A DNA stretch of 64,000 nucleotides from Edaphochlamys debaryana. Lineage: Eukaryota; Chlorophyta; Chlorophyceae; Chlamydomonadales. Both the position numbers and the translations under genes were made by a program. The stretch spans positions 124,001 through 188,000 of the forward strand of contig JAEHOE010000182.1 in assembly GCA_016858145.1 (NCBI GenBank), read 5' to 3'. A model generated the notes under the pieces. That model was not told the DNA's origin and did not search any database. It worked only from the letters and a program-made list of their open reading frames with translations. Below are positions 37,477-48,591 of the stretch, piece by piece; positions within the stretch are counted from its first letter, which is position 1; each line of letters begins with the position of its first letter.

Positions 37477-38044
37477 CACCACAGCGGGGCGGAGGGTCGA
37501 TGGGCTGGGTTGAACGTAGGATGAACTGAAGTCACTGCATTTACAGCCTATCCGAGCCCTTCGATCAAGACGAACCGCATCTCTCACTAATCTCTCAGTT
37601 GAATCGTCAGTCCTCACGCGAAACCGACGACAGAAGCCGCAGCGCCACACGGCCAGTTCACTGCTGCGCCCCTACCCTCCACAATCCTGCCCGGCATCTC
37701 GCAGCCGCGGCCACAACCCGCGCGCGCCCCTTGTAGTGACGCCCTGCGGCGGGAACCCACCCAACGCCCATGCACACCAAGCCTCCTTCTCCGCGCCCTC
37801 ACCACCTCCGCCGGCTCCTACTGCCCGCCCGCCCGCCTGCCATGGAGCACCAGAGCTCACACCCGAAGTCATTAGTCATCTCACGTCAAACGTCAACAGC
37901 AACACACGACCCGCCAGCCGGCCCACGCCACACCCGGCTCCGCTGCTCCTTGCAGCCTTGCCGTGCGCGGAACGCAGCTCAGCACGGAGCCAAACCAAGC
38001 ACCGGACGCGCCACTTCGGCACGCGTACGGTAGCTGCAGCCCGC
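37477..38044. other. Intergenic region, 3' flank of the APS reductase gene
   Basis: Nothing recognisable. It should hold the 3' UTR of the minus-strand reductase. The minus strand has a TGTAA at about 37538-37546, the usual algal polyadenylation motif, roughly 500 bp past the stop. Confidence 0.4.
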
Positions 38045-41000
38045 TTACTGGCCGGCCACGGTCTTGACCCACATGGAGAGGGTCTCGACGTCGCGGCGCT
38101 CCGAGGGGTACTTGATGACCTGGCTGGAGTTGGCGGGCAGGAAGACGATGGTGGGGAAGGTCTTGAGCTGCAGGTTCTCGTTGCAGAACTCGCGGTCCAC
38201 GTCGGCCTGGTACTTGGCCACGTCCACCTTGCCGCCCTTGAGCTTGGCGGCCAGCTCCTCGAACGAGCCCTCCATGGCCTGTCGGAGGGGAAGGGGTGTG
38301 ATGGTGGGGCACGGGGAAGGCAGGTGGTCAGGGCTTGCGAGTGCGCAGGAGCCGGGAGTAGGGAGTAGGGAAGAAAAAGTGGGTTTGAGTCGGGTGGAGA
38401 GAGGTAGATGTAGAACCCCTTGAACGGCGCTCTGGCCACAATGGCCAGGCGCCTACCTGAAATGGAGCACAATTGCTATCCGCCGTTCAAAGGCCTCAGC
38501 ACCGCACGTGAGCAGGTACCATGGTGAGTGACAGCGGGGAATGATGCCGTGTGCGCCTAGCCCAAATGCGCCCTAGCCACGTTCAGGCGGCCGGTAGATC
38601 CCGTTGACGCCCTCCCGAGTTAAGACCAACCGTGGTTTGACAGTTATCGTCACGCAACGCAAGCGGCTTCAACAAGATAGGTGAATACGCAAGCTCAACA
38701 ATCATAAGAGTAAATGTCAAGCCCCTTGAACGGCGCTCTGGCCACAATGGCCAGGCGCCTACCTGAAATGGAGCATGTTTGCTGTCCGCCGTTCAAAGGC
38801 CTCAGCACCGCACGTGAGCAGGTACCATGGTGAGTGACAGCGGGGAGTGATGCGATGTGCACCTATCCTCGAGGTCCGGCCCACCCCAGATCACGCCGAG
38901 ACCCATAGCATCAGCGCTCGGCAGGTACCGGTTACCCCACATCCCGAGCTGGCCCCAGCCCCGTCCCGGACACGCCGCCCCGCCTCGGCCCGGCCTACCT
39001 GCGAGAAGCGGCACCAGGGCGCGTAGAGCACGGCCAGGGTGTCCTTGGTGCGGGTGCCCGAGGCCATGGAGCGGACCTGGTCCTTGGACAGGGGGGTCAC
39101 GACCGAGCCTGCGGGGTCCAGGGTCCAAGGGTTACGGAGCTACGTTAGCACACGCCTCATCAAGATTGCGTAAATCCCGAAGCCCCGGCCTCGCAAGCCT
39201 CAGCTAAGGCTCCAAAGCCCTGCGCGAGCCCACCGCCTGCCAGCACCGCCGCCCCACGCACTATCCCCTAATGGGCCCAGACCCGGATAGCTGTTCGTTG
39301 CATTGGCCCCACGCACCGTCGATCCACAGGTCGCGCTCCGCCTTGCGCTCCTCGGTGGTGCCGTCCGCCTTCTTGACGTTGCCGGAGTGCAGGCCGCACT
39401 CCTTGGCGGCGGCGTCCTCCCACCACCAGCGGCCCTCGCGCTCGGGCTGGTTGGGCAGCACCGGGCGCGTGCAGGGCTCGCAGCCGATCGAGATGTAGCC
39501 GCAGTTGTGCAGCTTGTTGGTGGGCACGTTCTGCGATCGGGACACAGTAGGGGACACAGCAGGGACACGGGACGGGTCAATGAAAGGGTGTCTAGGCAGG
39601 TGTTGTGTGGCAGAGGGAGAGCCAGGACAGGAAGCGTGTTCGGGGTGGTTGTGGATGTGGAGCCCCTTGAACGGCACTCTGGCCACAATGGCCAGGCGCC
39701 TACCTGAAATGGAGCACGTTTGCTATCCGCCGTTCAAAGGCCTCAGCACCGCACGTGAGCAGGTACCATGGTGAGTGACAGCGGGGAGAGATGCGATGTG
39801 CACCTATCTCAAATGCCAAGGTATCGTAGCTCGTCATGCTCGACCCAGATCCCCACCCCGAATGCCGCCAGAGCCGAGTGCAGCACAAGCCCCGGGTCGG
39901 CGCTGCTGATGCAGGTATGTAAGACTCAAAGCTGGGCACGGCGGCCATGCAGATAGGGCCGTGTGCTGACTTGAGAGCCCGGTGATTGCAGCTGAAGCAA
40001 GACCGGGCACAGCACTAGATTGCTGCGCTCGGGTGAACAACAGCCGGATGCGTGCCTTGGGGCGCCGTGCCGCTTGCCTTCACGGCGCGTGCGAACGTCG
40101 CTTGCTGACCACCCCCGCGGCCTGCCTTGCCGACCCAGATGACCCCGCCTCCCCGCGCCCCAGGCCACCGCGCCCTCCCTGCCCAACCCGGACACGCCCT
40201 GGCGACCCCACCGCCCCGCATCCCTGCGCCCAAGGCCCCTCGTCAGCGCGAAACCCACCATGACGCGCAGGAAGTTCCAGACCTCCGCCGAGGTCATGTT
40301 GGAGAGCGGGTTGTACTTGATGAGCGAGCCGGGGCCGCCCTCGAGGCCCTCAAAGACGGGGTCCACCTGGACCACAGGCACCTCGGTGCGGGTGCCGGGG
40401 GACTGGTCCTTGCGCTGGCCAGTGATCCAGGCCTTCAGGCCCTTGAGCTGCTTGCGCAGGGGCTTGACCTGCGACGCGGGGCCGGGCCACACGCGTGGGG
40501 CAACAGGCGTCAGCGCAAGAGCCCAGTGGCTCACAAACTGCCCAGGGGAGCCGCCGCCGACCCACTTCGGCCCGGAGCCCAGCCGGGGAAGGAGCAGAGC
40601 CTGGCACCCCTTGGCCCGCGCAACTCGGGCACCCCGCCGCGGCCCCGCACCTTGCGGATGCGGCAGCACTCGGTGTGGCCGTCCTCGTAGAAGGAGTAGA
40701 GGCCCTTGGCGCGGACCAGGTCCGTCACCTCCTGGGCGTCGGGGAAGGTGTACTCGATGCGGATCTTGTAGTGCTTCTCCACGGCGTCGAAGGTCTGGTA
40801 GGTCTCCGCGTTCAGGCGGCCAGTGTCCAGGCTGCAGGGGGGGCAGGGGGAGAGGGCGTGAGCGGGAGATTGGGGAGCACGCGCGGGGGCGGGGGTGTAC
40901 GCGCAGGGAAGGCCAGGAGGACTTGGCTGGTGGCTGTAAACGGATCCCTGCGTACGGTGGCCCTGGGGCCATACGTGTACGGCATGGGCCATGTGGGTCG

Positions 41001-41708
41001 GCGCCTGCGTGGCTGGGAGGCCCCGGCGGCTGGGCGGGGTGCGAGGCGCTCCTACCTGAAGACGCGGTAGGGGCGGCCGGTCAGGTGAGCGTACTCAATC
41101 AGGGCAACGTCCTCAGCACCGCTGAAGGCAATGCCGATCTCCCCGGGGAAGGTCTTCAGGGCCTGTGGTGTCGGAACGGGAGGGGGACCGGGGGTGGGCG
41201 CAGGGTACTGAAGAGAGGATGGCAAGGAGGGTGGGCTGCAGGGGAGAGGTCTCGTGTTGCAACACGCCCTGGACCCTCGACGCAAATTGGAGCCTGAAAT
41301 GCAACATGTATCGCAGCCCACGTTTGAGGAAGGCCACAAAACGCTCTTACGTGGTCCATAATCTCCAGCGGCGACTTCAGGTCCATCTCCTTGGCCACAG
41401 CTGGCCAGTCGCACTTGGTGGCCACCGACGCGGCATTCACCTATGAGGAACAAATTGGGATCGATGGCTTGTCGGCGGCAGCCGGCCCGGGCCTTCAGGC
41501 CTTGCACGCTCACGTTGTCGGCGACGCACCTGGGGAACCCGCGCGACGTTCGCGACGACGGCGACACGGCGAACAGCCTGGCGAGCCGAAGCCCGCTGGG
41601 CGGCGAAAGCACGGCCCTGCAGCGCGAGACCGGTCGTAAGGAAGCGCCGCAAACTTTCGGTGCCATCGGATAAGCACCACGAAAGGTGCTCACCTGCGTC
41701 AGCTGCAT
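38045..41708 (-). CDS. APR: Adenylylsulfate (APS) reductase, plastid, with thioredoxin-like domain
   Basis: Nine minus-strand exons join in phase: 41694-41708, 41530-41616, 41351-41440, 41056-41162, 40651-40831, 40259-40468, 39317-39530, 38999-39108 and 38045-38278, about 415 residues. It reduces APS to sulfite in sulfate assimilation, in the chloroplast. An Ala/Arg-rich leader ([18 protein letters not shown]) looks like a transit peptide. The reductase domain shows [27 protein letters not shown], the Fe-S cysteines CC ([11 protein letters not shown]) and CxxC (IGCEPC), and the catalytic ECGLH. The CC motif marks APS rather than PAPS use. The C-terminal thioredoxin-like domain has [13 protein letters not shown], so the usual CPFC pair is CRFS, with Ser for the second Cys. 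The family usually uses this domain with glutathione, so the change matters for the electron donor. Two long introns carry copies of a shared repeat. Confidence 0.93.
38416..38569. repeat. Intronic repeat copy A (about 150 bp) with inverted-repeat core
   Basis: One of three near-identical copies, all in the same orientation and all in APR introns. The first 77 bp (38417-38493) are bounded by inverted repeats (CCCTTGAACGGCG and CGCCGTTCAAAGG, one mismatch) and contain an inner palindrome TGGCCACAATGGCCA. The rest (CCTCAGCACCGCACGTGAGC onward) is shared too. It lies in the intron 38279-38998, about 130 bp from the acceptor. Confidence 0.9.
38722..38866. repeat. Intronic repeat copy B
   Basis: Second copy, in the same APR intron as copy A, about 305 bp away and in the same direction. 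It differs from A at only a few bases over about 130 bp, mainly in the loop region around 38775-38785, and diverges after about 38866. Confidence 0.9.
39663..39817. repeat. Intronic repeat copy C
   Basis: Third copy, in a different APR intron (39531-40258), again about 130 bp from the acceptor. It shares the inverted-repeat core and the right-hand half, and a few bases of upstream flank (GGATGTGGAGCCCC against GATGTAGAACCCC in copy A). Confidence 0.9.
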
Positions 41709-42081
41709 GCTGCCCAGTCAGGGATAAGGATCAATTCCCAAGGTGAGGTGGAAGGAGGCAAGGAGAGGCGGGTGTGCAAGCCTAATGTGCAGTCCCAGCG
41801 CGCCAGCCCCATGCGGGGCAAGGTACGGGTCGGTGCCGCGTGAAGACGCGAAGTTGTGCAACGTCAGTCGATCACCTAGGAGAGCTTGAATAGGGTCACC
41901 GGGCAAACGTAATTCTCACGGCTGGTGCCCACGCTAACGCCTGCACATTGTCGCGCCCACCCGCGATCACTCGCCACCGCCATGATGCTCCAGTGGGTCG
42001 AATAGCGCTCAGTTGCACGGAGCTCCGCGATCTGCGGCGTGTTGGGCGCGTTGGAACCGTCGCCCGCATCCATGTCTGCAA
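41709..42081. promoter_or_regulatory. Shared upstream region of divergent APR and CHI-like genes
   Basis: The start codons at 41708 (-) and 42082 (+) face away from each other across 373 bp. Both promoters should be here. No TATA-like or other motif stands out. Confidence 0.5.
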
Positions 42082-44500
42082 ATGCTCTCGCTCGCGCCAT
42101 CCTGCCGCAGGAGCCGTGCCCCCGCCCTGCGTGCGCCCCGCCATGCCTCCGGCGTGCGCCCCGCGGTCCTGCAGGTGAGGCCTGTACCAACGCCAACGCT
42201 GGCTCCTTAAGCCACACGCTTGCCGCAGACCCACGTGCAACACCTCTCATGCACGCCCATGTGCAACACCCGCATCCTCCACGCCCGCTCCCGCAGGCCC
42301 GCCCCTCCAGCCGCCGTAGCAGCTGCGTGCAGGTGCGTGCGTCCCTGACCGTCAAGGACCCCTCCAGCAACGTCGAGTTCCTTCTGGCGCAGAAGTTCTG
42401 GTGAGGACCCTATGATGCTTGCCTGGGGAGTGTCCCCGGCGCCGTGCGGCTCGGGTTCCAAGCGGTCCCACCCCACAAGGGGGGCTGCCAAGACTGCGAG
42501 CGTGTGCGCAGTTCCACGCGTGTCAGCTCCTGAGCATGTTGGTGTGGGTCCATCGTGCATCCTCTCTTGCGCGGCCGCAGGCAGGGCGAGGCGTACCGCT
42601 GCCTGGGCGCTGGCACCCGCATGAAGAAGATTGTGTTCGTGGAGGTCAAGGCAAGTGCTGGGTGGGCCCGCGAGGGCAGCCACTGCAGCAGCGTGGCTCC
42701 CGACGCGCCACGGCGCTTCTCCCAGGCCGTGTATGCCAAGTTTACCTGGTCCTCCGCGGCAAGCCTGTCTGCCCTCCTCAACCTGCATCCCACCACTCCT
42801 CCCCGCTTCCCACGCCGTCCAGGTCTACTCGATCGCTGCCTACGTGGAGGCCGACCGGGCCGCCAAGGAGCTGGGCGTGCGGGAGCGCGGCGGCTTCTTC
42901 GAGACGGACGACGACTACTGCCAGGTGGGCGTCTGGGTCGGAAGGACTGCGTCCCTTGTGAGGGTGTCGCTGTGACCCCGGCTGGAACGCTCCCCGCGTG
43001 AGACCCTCCCCCCAACTGTACCCCCACCAGGCCCTCCTTGACGGCGCGTTCAACAAGGCGCTCACGGTAGGCTGGAGCGGTTGGACGTTGGAGCCTAGGC
43101 TGCGTTTTTGGCGGGGCAGAGACAGCTGCCGGACAGAGAGAGAGAGGAAGCCACCCGCGGTACTGCTACTGTACCTTGGGTATGTGCCAGGCATGTCATA
43201 CTCATGCCCACCTGCGCCTGCCCCCGCGCCTCGCCCCGCGCCCCGCAGCTCCGCCTGGTTCGCGATGTGACCGGCGAGCAGTTCACAGACGCGATCAACA
43301 AGACCCTGGCGCCCCGCATGCAGCTGGCGGGTGCGTGGGGGCGCGTGGTGGTGGCCCCAGGGGTTGGAGCTGGGGACAGGCGCGCGCAGGCGCGCAGGGA
43401 CGCGGCCACACGGCTGAGGTTCCTTCAGTCGGGGACCCGGGGCTGTAGGCGAGGGTGAAGCGATGGGAGCTTGCCTGTCTTGGGTTTGATGCCGTCGGGC
43501 CCTTCCGCACCCTCAGGCGACACTGCTTCCCTGGACAAGTTCAACGAGTGCCTGGGCTCCAAGAACCTGGTCAACGGAACGGGTGAGGGCGTCTGGAGCC
43601 GGGCCTAGGTGCCTCGCCTGTCTGTCCTGGTCCTCGCCAGGCCACGCCCGTCACAAATGCTGGGCATCTTCGCACCATGGAAGCTAGTCCGGCGGGGAAG
43701 GGTTCGCCTGCCATCAGCCCATGCCAACACGGCCCCTACCGTGGTGCGCTGCAGAGATCATCCTGCTGTGGACCATGGCTGGCGACCTGGAGGTGCTGGT
43801 GAGTCATGGGTGACGCTGTACCGTATATACGATAGACGCCTCCCCCTCCTGGGCAGCATCGCGCTATCTTCATGTCCTGGCTCCGAGTGGCTGGGAGCTC
43901 TGGTGGAGCTGCAGGTCCCGCGGCGGTCTGTGAGGCTCACGGGCTGAGCGGCGCGCTTCCATCCCCTGCCTTGCCCGCGCAGGTCACGCCTCCCATCACC
44001 GCGCCTCAGGAGTACGGCACCGTAAGTTTGGAGTTGTCCTGAGATGTAGAGAACGATTTCCATGTCACCTGCTAGTGCCCCCGTATGCAATCAGTCACGC
44101 CCATCAACCCGACCGTCGCCGCCTGGGCCGGCTTGCATCCTCTGGCCGAGAGCTTATCGCACCCATCTGGCGCCTGCCGGTCTCGACCCCCATGAGGCCC
44201 GCACGCGCCCTCTCCCACCGCAACACCTGAGATATGCAGCACCTCCTCTACTCATCCCCCTGGATACCCCATATCCCTATCTCAAGACAATCTTTCGCCC
44301 TCCTCCTCCCCCCACCGCCGCCTCAGGCCACCCCCGAGATCAAGATCAGCAGCCTGGCGCTGTGCCGGGGCCTGTTTGAGATCTTCCTGGGCAGCCAGGC
44401 CTCGGTGCCGGCGGCCCGCAGTGAGTGGGTCAAGGGCGCCAAGCAGCTGCTGGACTCGGAGAACGTCAAGCGCGCCTCGCGCAAGCAGGGCGGCAACTAA
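42082..44500 (+). CDS. Chalcone-isomerase-like (fatty-acid-binding type) protein
   Basis: Ten exons join in phase: 42082-42174, 42297-42400, 42581-42650, 42823-42924, 43031-43066, 43249-43330, 43517-43582, 43755-43798, 43983-44021 and 44327-44500, about 269 residues. The start is chosen because it gives a Ser/Arg/Ala-rich transit-like leader (MLSLAPSCRRSRAPALRAPR) that splices in phase 0; an ATG at 42072 does not. The body follows the chalcone isomerase fold: a lead strand (ASLTVKDPSSNVEF), CLGAGTRMKKIVFVEVKVYS, IAAYVEADRAAKELG, LVRDVTGEQFTDAINKTLAP and a last helix SLALCRGLFEIFLGSQASVP. Plastid members without flavonoid chemistry bind fatty acids, which is the likelier role in an alga. The intron at 42651 has a GC donor. 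The stop codon lies in a 29-bp tandem repeat. Confidence 0.82.
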
Positions 44501-44581
44501 GCGCCTCGTACAAGCAGGGCGGCAACTAAGCGGATCGCTGAAGCAGGCCGGCAAATAAGCGCCTCGCGCAAGCAGGGCGCC
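44472..44581 (+). repeat. 29-bp tandem repeat covering the CHI-like C-terminus and stop
   Basis: Copies start at 44472, 44501, 44530 and 44559 (the last is partial). The first holds the last codons and TAA of the CHI-like gene; the next two also end in TAA. The second copy differs at 2 bases, the third at about 5. The period is not a multiple of three. Confidence 0.92.
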
Positions 44582-45413
44582 TTATGAGCGGGTTGCGGTT
44601 GCTGCGGCTTTGGGGGGTTGGTCGGACTGGTCCCGCGGTGCGTGGCTGGATCAGGGCGCTCGTCGGAGGTGCGTGTTGGCTGAGGTGCAGTAAACGTAAT
44701 GTGCAAAATTAGGGAGGCACATGCGCAGATAGCGACGGGTTTACGACGGATTTAGCAAGGGAGCCAGCGTGGCGCTGGCGGCTGTCCGTTGGGTGCTGGG
44801 TCCGGTGGAGCTTGGCTGAAGTTGGGGCGCCGCAAGAGCGTCGTGGGGTCGTGGTGCGTTGTAGTATGTGTGAAGAATGATGCAGTGCTGTGGGCAGGGT
44901 TCTAAGGATGGTGGAGGGTGGCTGCTGGCCGGAAGGGCGGTGCTCTTCAGTTTTGTGTGGACCGAGCGCCGAACCAGAGCTGGGCCGCAGGGCCGGGCTC
45001 CCATGGATGATGTAAAGCGGTCAGACGCCACTTCGCGTATGAGAGCAGACTTCTGGTGCGGGACAGGGGCCGTGCAGCGTAGTCGGGACGATGAGGAGGG
45101 TTGGGGGTATGCGGATGGGCTTTGGGGCAGGAGGGGGTCCCCGATGCGGGCGTGCCGTTCCGGGTTACGATTTCACGCCGAAGGGTCTGCAGCACACTCA
45201 CTTCCTGTCATAAGGTGTTGTTATAGATTAGACACGGTCAGCAGCCTGCTTGTCTTCTAGGGTGCACCTCACCTCTCTGGGCTTGCAGCGAGCATTATCA
45301 CAGAATTCCTTGAGGCGCCGTCGACGTCCTGCCATAGAGTGCGGCGAGTTCTTGCTTGCCGTCTTTGTACTCCTGGAAGGGCAAGACGCCATAGAGCGCT
45401 CCACGGAGGAAGA
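44582..45413. other. Intergenic region
   Basis: No supportable gene; probably 3' UTR of the CHI-like gene and promoter of the PG-rich protein gene. Confidence 0.5.
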
Positions 45414-47301
45414 ATGTCTCGGGAAGTCGCTGGCACAATCTCGACGTTCGGCCAGCAGGTGTGGACTTGAAGAGGCTTGGCCGAACAGTTCTCTCTGCGG
45501 GCAAAGGAACGCTCACCGACCGCACATCGACTGGCGCTTTTCCCAGCCGCAAGGCGACGCCTTTGCTGTAGCTTCCATCTGCAACTTGATGCTTACAGAC
45601 TCATACATCTTGAGCCATCTGGCTGCGGAAGTCCTCGTGGGGGGGCAAGGGACATGCGCAACATGTTTGCCATCCAAGCAGCGCTTGCTCCAAACCCCTT
45701 GTCCGCAGCCATCGTCGCTCAAACCAACAGAACCGCGCACGAAGATTGGCACAGCCACCCGTCATGTGAGCTCTTATCTGTGGAGAGGGGAGGGAGGGCG
45801 TTGTGCAGGGGGTGCCGTCGGTGGTAGCGCCTCTTCGGCCTTCGGCTCTGCTTTCTGCCTGCCTGCCTGGTGTGCCTGCCCTACGCTTACTTCATGCACC
45901 CCGTGCGCTGCAGGACAAGTTTGCGGGAGGGCAGTTTGAGGCCAAGTTGCTAGGAGGTAAGGCAGCACACAACCTGACGATGGGGCATAGGGTTGCCATA
46001 CCGCGCGCCAATGCTACAGACCGCCACCCCAGCCCAGCACACCACCCACCCGCCCGCACACCCAGCTCGCCCTTACCTCCTCACGCCCGCTCCGCCCCGC
46101 AGGCACGTCCAAGGGCGTCACCACGGAGCTGTCGAGCGCCTTCGGCATGCAGCCCAGCTCGCGGGCCCAATCGGCCCCGTCCTATCGCTTCGGCAGCCGC
46201 TTCAAGCTTGACCATGAGGCGGGGGAGTCCAAGGCGGGCCTCGGCCAGGAGGGAGCGCCAGGGGCATCGTCGCGCTACGGCAACCCGGGGCCCGGTGCGT
46301 ACGCTCCGCCGCGGCTTGCACCCGAGAGCGTCGGCCCTCAGAAGCTGTCCAAGAATCCCACCGCGCCCACGACGCGCGTGGGCACCGAGTCCCGGTTCGG
46401 CCACTTCAAGGACGAGTTCGCCACGCCGTCGCCTGGAGCGTACCGGTGAGGGCTTTGGAATTGAAAGCTGCGTTCGGGTCGGAGCCCTGGTGTTTGGGGT
46501 TCTGCGTGTCGTCAGGTGCTTGCGGGCCCAGGAATTGACTCCCGTCAGAGTCTTTGGGGTGAAGCTTGCTGGCCTTTGGTATCCTTGTCTTGCGCCTGCA
46601 GGCCAACTGCCGGGTGGCTCGGGGACGCCCCCAGCTACACCTTCCACGGCACCGCCAGGCGCACCGACATTGCCAAGGTACAGTGTGTCTCAGCCGAGAG
46701 GCCGGGCTGTTGAGTGGCGCGGGTGCGAGACTGCCGCTTGGTGTGATGCGCGGAGCGGCTGGCTGACCCAACGTGCCGCACCTTCCGTGCAGGGAGCGCC
46801 GTGCCGAACGCCCACGGCCATCGCGGACCCGGGCCCCGGCGCCTACGAGGCTCCGTCCGCGCTGTTCGCCCAGGCCAACTCCAAAAAGCCCACCGCCCCC
46901 ACCTACCGCCTCGGCACCGCAGAGCGGGAGCGCTCGGTGAGTCTCCCACCGCTTCTCCCCCACCGCCGCCACGCTACCGAGCACTTTCCCTTTGCCTCCC
47001 AATCTTGCCTTCTCACAGCTTTCCTCCTTGACAGCTCCCTCTCCTGCTGACCTGGTGCTCTTGCCCCTGCGTACGTGCTCCGCAGCGCGCTGTGTTTGTG
47101 TCCAAGGCCCACGAGCGGGAGAACGCCGGCAAGCACTCGCCTGCGCCCAACCACTACTCGCCCAACAGCACGCAGAGCTCCAAGCACAAGGCGGGGTCCA
47201 GCTGGCGGTTCGGCAGCGGGGACCGCTTCAGCGAGATCAAGAGCAATAACGGCAAGGACCTGAAGGTCCTCACGCCCGGGCCGGGATCGTACGTCATCTG
47301 A
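45414..47301 (+). CDS. PG-rich (SHIPPO/STPGR) repeat protein, probably flagellar
   Basis: Seven exons join in phase: 45414-45458, 45709-45765, 45914-45956, 46103-46445, 46602-46677, 46793-46936 and 47086-47301, about 307 residues. The start gives MSREVAGTISTFGQQ, which splices in phase 0 to a SLKPTEP...KIGTATR segment. PG-type motifs recur: NPGPGAYAPP, SPGAYR, DPGPGAYEAP and the terminal TPGPGSYVI, alternating with SAPSYRFG, APSYTFHG and APTYRLGTAER. This is the sperm-tail PG-rich repeat of ODF3/SHIPPO-type proteins, which line axonemal microtubules. It therefore suggests a flagellate organism and an axonemal or cytoskeletal place of action. The exact partner is unknown. Confidence 0.87.
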
Positions 47302-47931
47302 GTGTCTACAAGAGTGTGGGGACGGGGAGCACGGAGGGAAGGAAAGGGTGGTAAGCAGGCGCGCAGGACGAAGGTGCGTGGGTGAGTGCAGGAGGAGACT
47401 CTGGGGGCGTGGCTGGACGCGGTGGCTATGTCGACGCGAGTGGCAGGTATGAGATACATTGCGGGCCTGGCAGGAGGCTGCAGGGGAGGCTCACCGGAAG
47501 TAGGGGGTGGGTCTCGCGTAACTCGGGTTTGGGGGGATTGAGAGTCTCAGCGCGGGGCTTGGATGATCACCTGTTGGATGCGACTGCGACCTAAGTCATA
47601 GCTTTGCGAATGGGGCTTGCGAAGGGGATATAGAACTAGGATAGATAGTGTAGCATGTTGCACTGGCAGGTGGACCCTAGAGCAGGAGCGCGCTGCTGGA
47701 AAGCAGTTCAGATGGAGACCCCGGCGGCCGACGTCTGCAGGCCGCCGGCCACGAGGGTCGGTTAGAGTAAGGTAGCGAGCAAGCAATCAGGAGGTTATCT
47801 GAGAATGCAACTTCGGGGGGATGACGTGGCGGATGAGTGGGATACTTCTTAAGTGTGTGTGTTCAGGGGTGAGGAGGAGGGGCGTGCAGGCTCATGGGGT
47901 GGGGCCTGGTGGGGATGTTATGGGTTGCACA
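47302..47931. other. 3' flank of the PG gene up to the mobile element
   Basis: No gene is visible. It should be host sequence: the 3' UTR of the PG gene followed by the insertion point. Base 47931 is A, as expected for a Helitron inserted between A and T. Confidence 0.5.
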
Positions 47932-48084
47932 TCACCGTAGCTCCACGTAACGTAGGCCCGGCAGGGTCGAAGTGAAGCGCGAGCGGAGGATCACCGTAGC
48001 TCCACGTAACGTAGGCCCGGCAGGGTCACCGTAGCTCCACGTAACGTAGGCCCGGCAGGGTCGAAGTGAAGCGCGAGCGGAGGA
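47932..48084 (+). repeat. Triplicated Helitron 5' terminus
   Basis: Three direct copies start TCACCGTAGCTCC: 47932-47990 (59 bp), 47991-48025 (first 35 bp only) and 48026-48084 (59 bp). The copies are identical over their shared length. The partial copy breaks at CAGGG|TC, a place where the repeat itself contains TC. Confidence 0.95.
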
Positions 48085-48591
48085 TTTGCCGAAACTTACC
48101 CAGGGTGCCTCTGCGTGTCCGGACGGCGGTGATGAGACGGACGTGGGACGTTAGGACGTCAGCGGAAACACCAAACCAGCGCGACCCCGGCGCGCACGAA
48201 CGGCGACGAACGTCAGCGGAATCGACAGAGCGCGATTGGAAGCTGCCCGAACAACGTTCGGCGACGCGGGTCGGCGGAAATGGACGGTGCTCGTTCCGCG
48301 GACCGCAGCGCAGGACGCTCCAGCGACGTGCAGAGCATAGCTCTTACAACGTAGAGCGCAGCAGCACGAGAAAGCGGGCTCGACGCGGTGGGCAAGGCAA
48401 TCGCGCGAAGTCCGCGGGCCCTGGCGTCAACGGGGCCACAGGCATACACCACAACGGCAACATACAGAGTACGTGAATCATATAGACGAAGCGAACGGTG
48501 TGGCCGCAACTAAGGACCAGCCACCATCGAGGACAGCGATGAAAGCGAAAAGTAACGTCAGACACCACAGAGCGGGCGACGAGACTCGGAT
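48085..48591 (+). promoter_or_regulatory. Helitron leader and promoter region
   Basis: About 500 bp between the terminal repeats and the RepHel start. An open frame of 136 codons (48066-48476) has no recognisable motif and is Arg-rich by composition only. The segment is most simply the promoter and 5' UTR. It has short internal repeats around ACGTCAGCGGAA (about 48155-48240). Confidence 0.45.

Noticed and set aside
41617..41693. Reading straight through the first APR intron ([10 protein letters not shown]...)
   Set aside because: That frame does not continue into the reductase; splicing from 41693 to 41617 gives a phase-0 transit peptide.
42039..42404. Continuous open frame as the first exon of the CHI-like gene
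   Set aside because: Possible, but the ATG at 42082 with a GT-AG intron gives a better leader and matches the intron-rich style.
47932..48084. CRISPR-like array
   Set aside because: The copies are adjacent with no unique spacers and sit at a Helitron end in eukaryotic DNA.
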